This document shows, one piece after another, positions 1 to 6,981 of a DNA stretch of 18,724 nucleotides. This stretch comes from Rhodospirillaceae bacterium (lineage in GTDB: Bacteria > Pseudomonadota > Alphaproteobacteria > Rhodospirillales > Rhodospirillaceae). Location of the stretch: assembly GCA_002691085.1 (NCBI GenBank), contig NZGX01000086.1:4247-22970 (forward strand), read 5' to 3'. The notes beneath the pieces were generated by a model. The model searched no databases and was not told the DNA's origin. It saw only the letters and a list, made by a program, of their open reading frames with translations. The position numbers and the translations under genes are program-made. Each line of letters opens with the position of its first letter. The stretch's first letter is position 1.

Positions 1-1008
1 ACCTGCTGAGAACACTACATCTACAGTTCCTGCTCCATAAGTTGCGATAGCAGTAGTTCCATCGAAATTAACTTCGATGTCATAAGAACCTAGAACAGTG
101 TTTGAAGCTGTGTAGTCAAATGAAGCAACGGTACCATTGAAGTTTGACTTTCTAACACTTGCAGTAGCAGCAGCACCACCAACGGTACTTGAAGCAACGT
201 CAATTGCAGTTGTCGCTGCATCAGCTAACACACCGTGTGTAACAGTCAATTCTAAACTACCTGATAACGCATCACCTGTTGTGATAGCAGTTGAAAGGTC
301 AGTAGCAACAGCTCCTGTACCAGAGACAGTCACTACACCCATTGAGAATGCTGTGGCCCCAGCGGCTAGATCAGAGAATGCTGGAACTGCTGCATTACGG
401 ATAGTAGCTGCAGTTGAAGCAAATGATGTAACCTTAGTACTGTTTTGACTTGTCACTAAAGCTCTAGATGCCAATGTTTCAAATGTATTGTTGCTTTGAC
501 CGCGAACGATTGCATTAAGTGAAATCGATGCGCCAGCAGTTGCCAAACCATTAGCTTGGTTAAATGCAATACCTGATACGTTGATATGATCGATAGCTGT
601 AGCCGAAGAAACTAAGCAATCTTCAATCAAAATACGCTCAGTTAAAACCTGAACCGTACAACCTGCTGTACCAGCAAGAAGTGAAATACCACCAGCTGTT
701 GTTGCGTATGAAGCAGCAGCAACAGTACCTGTGAAGTCTGAGTTTGTTCCCTCAATTTCTACATCGAACTTAGTTGTATAAGCGTTTGAGAAATCAAGAC
801 TAACTCCAATAGGTCCAAGAGTAACTGCTTTTTGAGCAGTAGTAGTTCCGCCAAAAACTTGAGCGGATAGTTTTGCAGCTGTTAGAGTAGTAGCTGGGAC
901 AGCGGCAGCCGCTGTTTCAGTAACTAATGATCCAGCGTGAGCTGCACCACCCGATAGGGCTGTTGTTGCCAACAATGCACTACCGTAATTTAATACTTGT
1001 TTTTTCAT
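1..1008 (-). CDS. Secreted Ala/Thr-rich S-layer-like protein (N-terminal part, runs off the window)
   Basis: The frame is open from an ATG at 1008 to the window edge: 336 codons seen, 3' end missing. Residues 1-26 form a Sec signal peptide: basic start MKKQ, a hydrophobic stretch, and a probable cleavage site after AHA-26. The mature part is very rich in Ala, Thr, Ser, Val and Gly, with alternating hydrophobic/small residues typical of beta-strand surface proteins. Only two cysteines are seen (117 and 131). A motif of the form NxxFxGTVAxxxY occurs near residues 89-101 and, less exactly, 287-299, which suggests internal repeats. Its base composition is visibly more GC-rich than the adjacent genes, with GCT/GTT/ACT-type codons that suggest high expression. 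I infer an S-layer or other abundant surface protein. An adhesin or an outer-membrane beta protein is possible, and no named family was recognised with certainty. Confidence 0.8.
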   Translation of the reverse strand, partial: MKKQVLNYGSALLATTALSGGAAHAGSLVTETAAAAVPATTLTAAKLSAQVFGGTTTAQKAVTLGPIGVSLDFSNAYTTKFDVEIEGTNSDFTGTVAAASYATTAGGISLLAGTAGCTVQVLTERILIEDCLVSSATAIDHINVSGIAFNQANGLATAGASISLNAIVRGQSNNTFETLASRALVTSQNSTKVTSFASTAATIRNAAVPAFSDLAAGATAFSMGVVTVSGTGAVATDLSTAITTGDALSGSLELTVTHGVLADAATTAIDVASSTVGGAAATASVRKSNFNGTVASFDYTASNTVLGSYDIEVNFDGTTAIATYGAGTVDVVFSAG

Positions 1009-1018
1009 AACAATAGGA

Positions 1019-1025
1019 TCCCCTT
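1019..1025 (-). promoter_or_regulatory. Ribosome binding site of the S-layer-like gene
   Basis: On the minus strand AAGGGGA lies about 10 nt before the ATG at 1008. The spacing is slightly long, but it is one of the clearest Shine-Dalgarno sequences in the window and it supports this start. Confidence 0.6.
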
Positions 1026-1104
1026 TTGGTTTCCAGATATCTAGATTTAATTTAAATTCAGACGCATTTATAACAAACGCGCCTACGCCCGTCAGCGCAA
1101 GCCA

Positions 1105-1133
1105 ATAACAACTTTTTAGGGCTAAAAAGTCAA
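1105..1133 (-). promoter_or_regulatory. Sigma70-type promoter of the S-layer-like gene
   Basis: On the minus strand a -35 box TTGACT (1133-1128) is followed after exactly 17 nt by a -10 box TGTTAT (1110-1105). Transcription should start near 1098, giving a leader of about 90 nt before the ATG at 1008. The leader contains a GC-rich stretch and a weak possible hairpin (around 1064-1080). The promoter would let this gene be expressed independently of, and more strongly than, the glycosyltransferase operon that ends just upstream at 1233. Confidence 0.6.
1111..1130. repeat. Perfect 9+9 bp inverted repeat inside the promoter (candidate operator)
   Basis: ACTTTTTAG (1111-1119), a GG spacer, then CTAAAAAGT (1122-1130) form a perfect palindrome with a 2-nt centre. 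It covers the last three bases of the proposed -35 box and the whole 17-nt spacer, ending next to the -10 box. A 2-nt loop is too short for a good RNA hairpin, so a binding site for a dimeric DNA-binding protein is the better reading. The regulator is unknown. Confidence 0.5.
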
Positions 1134-1232
1134 GCAGTTTGTTAATATTTATATAAAAGTTTCTTTAACTGTTGTTGCGGAAATACAACATTTTGGCTTC
1201 GATTACCATTTTTTTAGCGTTTTATTTTGATC

Positions 1233-2960
1233 CTATAATGAAAATCCATCATTTAGGTCCAATTTAGTTACCATTTTACTTATTTCACTCATTAAATCTC
1301 TCCATTTGTAACCCGCTGTTAGCCTAAAAATCATAGCATTTTTGTACCAAGGACTCCTATTTCCACTGGAAAACCAGTACCACATAAGGGATCTACCTCT
1401 AGGTGTAAGAATCCAAACAGGTAGCCCTGCAGCCCCTGCTAAATGTGCCGTTGTATTACTGCTTGTCACAAGTAGGTCTAAGGCCGATAGGAGATCTAAT
1501 GTTTCGTCTAGACTTCCATTTAGGTTAATTTTTTCTAATGAGATAATTTTCCCTCGGATTCTTTTGGGTAAATCATTTAGGTCATCCGATTTGTCACCAT
1601 ATTGAAGATTTACAAACCTAATATTTGGCAAAAGGAGAAGAGGCATCCATTCTTCAATAGGTATAGATTTTTCTCTTCCAATGATGGGATTCTTGCTTGC
1701 CCATGAGATACCTATGAATTTTGTATTTTTTCCATAGTCATTTTCTAGTTTTGTTCTAAGACTTGCTTGTTTTTTTATATCATATTTCAGATATGCTTTT
1801 GGAGGAGGAAACTTGTTTAAGGATGGGCGCAAAAATTTGCCAAGGTCAGTTAGAGAAATAGCCCTATTAAAATTATTAGGTTGAATATTAAAATCTCTAT
1901 TCTCTATTATTTTTAGGTTTTTAAGATTGGAAAAGGAATACTCAAAGACACCTTTTAATTTTCGGGAGCATAAAAGTGTTATTTCTTTAGTCTTAAAAGA
2001 TAATTCCTCTAGCATCGAGCAGAAGATAATTTCATCCCCAAGACCTTGTTCGTTCCATAGGAGAACATTCTCATTGGATAGGTCTTCTCCTTTCCAATGG
2101 GGTAAATCAAAATTATGTTTAATATAAAAAGGGGCTTCTGATTTAGATCTGTAGCCATGATTTGTCCAACCTTCCTGAAATTTACCCATATAAAGTTGCA
2201 GGATTCCAAGATTTGTCTGATTTGTATAATTTTTTGGGTCTATTTTAAGGCATTTTTTATAGCTTAAGAGCGCTTGGTCAAGGTCACCGTTGTTTTTTTG
2301 GAAATTTCCTAAGTTTGAATACGCTTGTGCCCAGTCAGGTTTAATTTTAATTGCTTTTTGAATGTATTTAATGGCTTCCTCATTTTGATTAAGCTCATCC
2401 TTAACAGTTGCTAAAGCAAAACAGCAGTCTGCGTTTTCTGGATCAAGTTTTAGCGCGTCTTTAAGGGCTTTTTCGGCATCCTCCAGGTTACCTGTTACAT
2501 GCAGGCACTTTCCTTTGTTGTAATGTGCCTTAGGGTTATCAGGAGCAATCTTTATTAGCTTTATAAATATACTCAGAGCTTCTCCTGTTTTTTCTTGTTC
2601 TTGAAGTATCACACCAAGGTTGAGAAGCGCATCTTGCGATTGTGGGTCGTAGGTGAGGGCAGTTTTGTAGCAGTTTACCGATTCTTCCAGTTGTTTATCA
2701 CCATAGAGAACATTTCCTTTATTAAAGTGAGCTGAGGCTAGATTAGGTGATGCAGCAATGGCCTGATCAAATAAGTCTATTGCTTGATCATTGTTTCCAC
2801 CCTGATGGGCTAAGACACCTAAGAGGTTAAGTGCGTCATATTGTCGAGGGGACAAGGTGAGAACTTTTTTATATAGATTTTCAGCCTCCTTAAGTCGGTT
2901 TGCTTGATGCATTTTAACCGCTTGATCTAAAAGGGAAATTATTTTTTCCTGCGTTGCCAT
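1233..2960 (-). CDS. TPR repeat protein with C-terminal GT9-like glycosyltransferase domain (copy 1)
   Basis: The protein has 575 residues and no signal peptide, so it is predicted cytoplasmic. Residues about 5-276 form roughly eight 34-residue TPR units (recurring A-x-x-x-Y/F and D/P-x-N/D patterns). Residues about 285-575 carry the glycosyltransferase signatures shared by all copies here: EQGLGDE at 304-310, GISW at 417-420, LQYGD at 452-456, SNTTAHLAGAAG at 501-512, WYWF at 527-530 and SPWY at 536-539. The SNTTAH-AGA block resembles the nucleotide-sugar-binding TGxxHLAAALG loop of GT9 heptosyltransferases with a GT-B fold. TPR-GT proteins of this kind are usually annotated as protein or surface-glycan glycosyltransferases; donor and acceptor are unknown. 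The ATG overlaps the stop of the upstream gene by 1 nt (TAATG), which suggests translational coupling. It is the last gene of the array, and I see no convincing terminator after it. Confidence 0.88.
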   Translation of the reverse strand: MATQEKIISLLDQAVKMHQANRLKEAENLYKKVLTLSPRQYDALNLLGVLAHQGGNNDQAIDLFDQAIAASPNLASAHFNKGNVLYGDKQLEESVNCYKTALTYDPQSQDALLNLGVILQEQEKTGEALSIFIKLIKIAPDNPKAHYNKGKCLHVTGNLEDAEKALKDALKLDPENADCCFALATVKDELNQNEEAIKYIQKAIKIKPDWAQAYSNLGNFQKNNGDLDQALLSYKKCLKIDPKNYTNQTNLGILQLYMGKFQEGWTNHGYRSKSEAPFYIKHNFDLPHWKGEDLSNENVLLWNEQGLGDEIIFCSMLEELSFKTKEITLLCSRKLKGVFEYSFSNLKNLKIIENRDFNIQPNNFNRAISLTDLGKFLRPSLNKFPPPKAYLKYDIKKQASLRTKLENDYGKNTKFIGISWASKNPIIGREKSIPIEEWMPLLLLPNIRFVNLQYGDKSDDLNDLPKRIRGKIISLEKINLNGSLDETLDLLSALDLLVTSSNTTAHLAGAAGLPVWILTPRGRSLMWYWFSSGNRSPWYKNAMIFRLTAGYKWRDLMSEISKMVTKLDLNDGFSL

Positions 2961-4633
2961 TAGGATTCTATTCTCGGGTCAAGAGGCTTCTTGAGCCAGA
3001 CAGATAGCTCTTTAGTTACATTATCTATAACTGTTGGCCACCAAGGTGTTCCGGTATCAGGGAGAGATGTCTCCCTAAAAAGACGGACAGAAGGATACCA
3101 AGGACTGTGTGTCCCTTTTGTAAACCAGTACCATATTAACCCTTTTGACCGGGGTATTATCGAAAATGCTGGAATACCCATTGATCCTGCAAAATGAATA
3201 TTACTGTTAGAAATTGATATGACTAAATCCATTGCTGCTATTTGGGCAAAGGCTGTTTCAAGTTCTTCAAGAGGCTTTATGCTGTTGTCAAAATATATGT
3301 CTGATCCGAATTTATTATTGAAACTATTTATTTCCTTCTGGCATTCCCCATATTGTAAATTTACACAAAAAATATCTTTTCTGTTAATGATACTATCCCA
3401 CTCTTTTAGAGGGATGGTTTTATTAATCCCAAAAGTCATACTGGTACTTTTCCATGAAATGCCTACAATTCTTCTTCCCTGAGCAAGTTCTTTGTACTTT
3501 TTTCTTAAAATATTTGTTTTTTTTATATCTGGTTTTAATAATGTTCTGCCGTAATTAATTTGCTCATGTTGTTTAAAGAAAAATTTTAAGACACTCAATA
3601 AGGGGTATTGATAATCAATTTCATCCTTTTTGTTTCTAATTAATTCTTCATGTTCTTCCCATGAATAAAAATTTATCTGAGGATAAGTCTTAGACAAAAT
3701 AGGAACTAGTTTTGATGTACACTCAATTGAAAATTTGAGTCCTTTTTTTATTAGCTTTGGGATTATACTAGAACTTATGAGTTCTTCCCCAAGTCCTTGC
3801 TCTGTCCAGAAAAGAATATTCTTATCTTTAAGTTCAGTAAGATCTTGACCCTCCCAGTAGGGGGGTGGGGGTGGTGGACGGCGTCCTTTAGATATTTTAC
3901 TATGTAGAAATCTTTTTTCATAATCTTTCCATCCTCTTTCAAGGTCACCTCGAGCAAGCCAAAATGTGCTCATGTCGTAAAGATATTTTGAATTTTTTGG
4001 TTCAAGTTCTATTGCTTTTTCAACGAGTTTTAATCCTGTTTTTTCTAAGCCCTCCTCAAACAAGATTGCTCCAATATTGCTGTATACAGCGCCAAGCTTA
4101 GGGTTTAATTCTCCTGCTTTTTCAAATGAGTAAATAGCCCTTTTATTATCACCTAGCTCTTTCTCGACTGCCCCTAAATTTATCCATATTTCAGCATTAT
4201 TACTATTTATGGAAAGAGCTTTTAGGTATAGGTCTTTTGCTTTATCAAATTTATTTTGCGCTTGTAATACACAACCTTTATTAAAAAGAGCATCAACTGA
4301 ATGTTTATCTATTTTTAATGCTTTGTTATATGCTTTTATGGCCCCGTCATGTTGATCTAAATGCTTTAATGCAGCTCCTTGGTTGATATACATAGAAATT
4401 CTTGGGGGGCCTATTTTTATCGCTTTGCCAATATATTCAGCTGCTTTTTCATATTGATTTAGTTGAAGTGCCATTGTGCCAAGTCTAAAAATTGACTCAC
4501 TATTCTTTGGGTCTTGGCTAAGTATTGCCCTATATATATCCTTTGCTACTTGAAGGTTACCCTTTTGATGAGATTCAATAGCTGCCTTTAAATAGGCATC
4601 TTTATTTGAATTGTTTACTGGGTTTCCACGCAT
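2960..4633 (-). CDS. TPR repeat protein with GT9-like glycosyltransferase domain (copy 2, poly-proline linker, divergent motif)
   Basis: The protein has 557 residues. About seven TPR units span residues 11-248, and the GT domain spans about 255-557. Signatures are EQGLGEE (278-284), GISWKS (391-396), LQYGE (426-430), WYWF (501-504) and SPWY (510-513). It differs from its paralogues in two ways. The loop that reads SNTTAH elsewhere is SNSNIH here (475-480), so the Thr-Thr-Ala triplet is lost. Between TPR and GT domains there are six consecutive prolines (253-258), a run expected to stall ribosomes and need elongation factor P. The gene begins 20 nt after the GT8-like gene and overlaps the next gene by 1 nt. 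It could be an active enzyme with altered specificity or a degenerate, perhaps structural, paralogue; the reading frame is intact. Confidence 0.87.
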   Translation of the reverse strand: MRGNPVNNSNKDAYLKAAIESHQKGNLQVAKDIYRAILSQDPKNSESIFRLGTMALQLNQYEKAAEYIGKAIKIGPPRISMYINQGAALKHLDQHDGAIKAYNKALKIDKHSVDALFNKGCVLQAQNKFDKAKDLYLKALSINSNNAEIWINLGAVEKELGDNKRAIYSFEKAGELNPKLGAVYSNIGAILFEEGLEKTGLKLVEKAIELEPKNSKYLYDMSTFWLARGDLERGWKDYEKRFLHSKISKGRRPPPPPPYWEGQDLTELKDKNILFWTEQGLGEELISSSIIPKLIKKGLKFSIECTSKLVPILSKTYPQINFYSWEEHEELIRNKKDEIDYQYPLLSVLKFFFKQHEQINYGRTLLKPDIKKTNILRKKYKELAQGRRIVGISWKSTSMTFGINKTIPLKEWDSIINRKDIFCVNLQYGECQKEINSFNNKFGSDIYFDNSIKPLEELETAFAQIAAMDLVISISNSNIHFAGSMGIPAFSIIPRSKGLIWYWFTKGTHSPWYPSVRLFRETSLPDTGTPWWPTVIDNVTKELSVWLKKPLDPRIES

Positions 4634-4653
4634 AAGATTTTACTTTGATAGAT

Positions 4654-5343
4654 TTAGGTAATGTGATCGCTACCAGCATATATCATTTTATCATGTTCTT
4701 CGAACCAAAGATCTGAGTAACTGCAATTTTTGTAATCACTAAAATATGGCCCCCCTTTAGTAAAGTGAAGCAATGAAAGTTCTTCTTTTGGCAAGGTGTT
4801 GTCATAATCCACAAGATGATTCCATCTTGGCGGAAGTTCACCGATGAGACTATCATTCTCAAGCCATTTAAATTGATGTAGTTCTAGACCGGAAGCACTA
4901 TTTACATACTCCTTAGTCAGGGCTTTACACTTGGAGTTATTGAATAAAATAACACTCGACCAATTTTTCTTTTGATATTTACTCTGAGGCTGATCAAGAA
5001 ATTTACTGTCTTCAGTTGGGGTGTGATCGTGCTTTACAACTTGCACAGCATAGTTTTCATTTCTAAGAGACCAGAGGTTTGAAATATCATCTATCATGAG
5101 CATGTCACAGTCACAAAATATGGACCAGCCAGAATAATCTGATAAGTAAGGAACCAGGAATCTAGAAAATGAAAAGTCCGTTGACTGAAGAGGGTGTTTT
5201 TCTCTGGAAAAAATTTCAGATAATTGAGATAGCATTAACGGTGCGACCTCAACAGGCTTGGTAGCTCTTCTGTGAATGCTGTTTGAGAGTACATGAAAAG
5301 CCACCGTCTCCCTGCTATCATATCCTATAAATACTTTTATCAT
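4654..5343 (-). CDS. GT-A (GT8-like) glycosyltransferase
   Basis: The protein has 229 residues. It opens with a short beta strand MIKVFIGYD typical of these small glycosyltransferases. A DCD motif at 78-80 (within FCDCDMLMIDD) matches the metal-binding DxD of GT-A enzymes. Other recognisable blocks are SFSRFLVPYL (58-67), KKNWSSVILFNN (125-136), ELPPRWNHLV (169-178) and HFTKGGPY (193-200). This set matches a family common in Alphaproteobacteria and usually annotated as an LPS-biosynthesis glycosyltransferase. It should use a nucleotide sugar with a divalent metal in the cytoplasm; donor and acceptor cannot be read from sequence. It is the only gene in the array without TPRs and lies between copies 2 and 3, spaced 20 and 44 nt from them. 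That suggests it adds a sugar to the same glycan. Confidence 0.85.
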   Translation of the reverse strand: MIKVFIGYDSRETVAFHVLSNSIHRRATKPVEVAPLMLSQLSEIFSREKHPLQSTDFSFSRFLVPYLSDYSGWSIFCDCDMLMIDDISNLWSLRNENYAVQVVKHDHTPTEDSKFLDQPQSKYQKKNWSSVILFNNSKCKALTKEYVNSASGLELHQFKWLENDSLIGELPPRWNHLVDYDNTLPKEELSLLHFTKGGPYFSDYKNCSYSDLWFEEHDKMIYAGSDHIT

Positions 5344-5387
5344 TAGTGCTTTCTTTCATCTTCGTATTACTTTGTGGTTAAGAATTA

Positions 5388-6980
5388 TTATATTATTTTC
5401 TTTAACCAGTTTATACTTTTTTCAATAGCTGAGTTCCAGTCTCCAGGGTTATTTTGTCTAAATAAAGTCATTGATGGGTACCATATGGATTCTTCAGTAT
5501 TTTTAAACCAATACCAGAAGCTTCCTCTTGAATAAGGAATAATTGTTCCAACTGCTTTCCCAAGTGCTCCACAAAGATGTGCGGTAGTATTGCTGACTGT
5601 TACAATTGCATCTAATGAGCAAATTTGAGCTGCAATCTCATCGATATCATTGAAGCTGTCTAATGTATCATCAAGATAAATTCCATTATGAGCAAAATTA
5701 TTTAATATCTTAAGGTCTTTTTTTGGAGGATTATATTGAATAGAAACAAAGAATATTTCGTTATTTGATAAAAGTCGTTTCCATGAGTCTAAAGAGGGTG
5801 TCTTAAGCTGGCTGAAGTTTCCTCCACTGAACCATGAGATGCCTATAATTTTTCTTCCATTTGCTAGTTTAAGATATTTCTGCCTGTAAAATTTTGTTTT
5901 AAGTTTGTCGGGCGTTAGAAGAGGTTTTTGTGGTTTCTCAAATTTTCTATCAAGGTCAAAAAACTTTGCTCCTGACCATATTGGGCATACAAGATCAGCG
6001 CTCTTAATTTGTTGTGAAGGTATTTCATTTCTTGGTAATATTTGTATTTTTGGGAAGGACCTTTGAAGTATTTTTTCGAGACGTGGGTCGCATTCTATGA
6101 GGCAGTTATCTACTCTCTTTAAAAAATATTTTACTAGATTTAAAGAAAGAATTTCGTCACCAACGCCCTGTTCTAGCCAAACCAGAAGTGTTTTATCTCT
6201 TTCATTTTCTCCTTTCCAAAGTTTTTGAGAGAAAGGTCTTGCAATCATATTTTTTGATGATGGATTTAATCTCCATTCATAGTCATTGAATCCATCATTA
6301 AATTTTTTTTCTTTTAATAATATTATTGCACGAGACTGATGGCATATTGCACTTTGAGGATTTTTTAGGATGTAATTATTAAGAACATCCAGTGCCTTCT
6401 CTGTTTCAAAGATATCTGAGTAAGTTTCTGCTAATGAAGCTATGGTATCTTCAAGATGAGCATTAATTTGTAAAGCATCTAAAAACATATCTATGGCTTC
6501 TTTATATTTAAATCTTTGTTGGTAACACTCAGCTAAATTGTGATATGCAGTTATAAAGCGTGAGTTTAGTTTTATGGAGTTCTTAAAACTTACTTCTGCA
6601 CTGTCGAAATCATTATTAAGCATTTGGCTTAGGCCTAGGTCGCACCATGCTGATTCTGAAGTGGGTGAAATTTCTATTGACTCTTTCAGTTTTTTTTCAG
6701 CAATCTTGCTTTGATCTAAAAAAATATACATCCTTCCCAGGTTGTGAAGAGTTTTAGAATCATCAGGTTTTAAACTTATTACTTTTTCATAATATGCAGC
6801 TGCATTTTGATAGTCACTAACTGATTCAAATGCTAATCCCATTCCCATTATTGCATCTAGATCATTTTGATTTTTTGATAAGGTTTCCTGATATGCTTCA
6901 ATGCTCTCTTTGAATTCTCTACTTTTAATTATATTTGAAGCATTGTTCTTATGGGCGCTGACTAGATGGCTGTTTGACAT
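5388..6980 (-). CDS. TPR repeat protein with GT9-like glycosyltransferase domain (copy 3)
   Basis: The protein has 530 residues, the shortest copy. About seven TPR units span residues 7-245; the glycosyltransferase domain follows. Signatures are LEQGVGDE (269-276), GISWFS (380-385), SNTTAHLCGALG (463-474), WYWF (489-492) and IWYPS (499-503). A Cys replaces the usual Ala in the SNTTAH-x-AGALG loop, and QYN replaces QYG (415-417). The ATG is separated from the stop of the double-length gene upstream by a single base (TAA-A-ATG), so the two are almost certainly co-translated. The role is inferred from the family: transfer of an unknown sugar in the cytoplasm, with the TPR superhelix binding a protein or carrier substrate. 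Confidence 0.88.
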   Translation of the reverse strand: MSNSHLVSAHKNNASNIIKSREFKESIEAYQETLSKNQNDLDAIMGMGLAFESVSDYQNAAAYYEKVISLKPDDSKTLHNLGRMYIFLDQSKIAEKKLKESIEISPTSESAWCDLGLSQMLNNDFDSAEVSFKNSIKLNSRFITAYHNLAECYQQRFKYKEAIDMFLDALQINAHLEDTIASLAETYSDIFETEKALDVLNNYILKNPQSAICHQSRAIILLKEKKFNDGFNDYEWRLNPSSKNMIARPFSQKLWKGENERDKTLLVWLEQGVGDEILSLNLVKYFLKRVDNCLIECDPRLEKILQRSFPKIQILPRNEIPSQQIKSADLVCPIWSGAKFFDLDRKFEKPQKPLLTPDKLKTKFYRQKYLKLANGRKIIGISWFSGGNFSQLKTPSLDSWKRLLSNNEIFFVSIQYNPPKKDLKILNNFAHNGIYLDDTLDSFNDIDEIAAQICSLDAIVTVSNTTAHLCGALGKAVGTIIPYSRGSFWYWFKNTEESIWYPSMTLFRQNNPGDWNSAIEKSINWLKKII

Positions 6981-6981
6981 T

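Noticed and set aside
137..448. Plus-strand open frame opposite the S-layer-like gene
   Set aside because: It is antisense to a well-supported signal-peptide gene, and its Ala/Val-rich product is a by-product of that gene's composition.
1156..1200. Possible terminator hairpin after the glycosyltransferase operon (GTTGT...ACAAC near 1170-1188)
   Set aside because: The stem is only about 5 bp and no U-tract follows in the minus-strand direction.
3219..3482. Plus-strand frames antisense to the TPR-GT genes, several of similar type
   Set aside because: They recur opposite the conserved GT motifs in each paralogue, as expected for shadow frames of a repeated domain.
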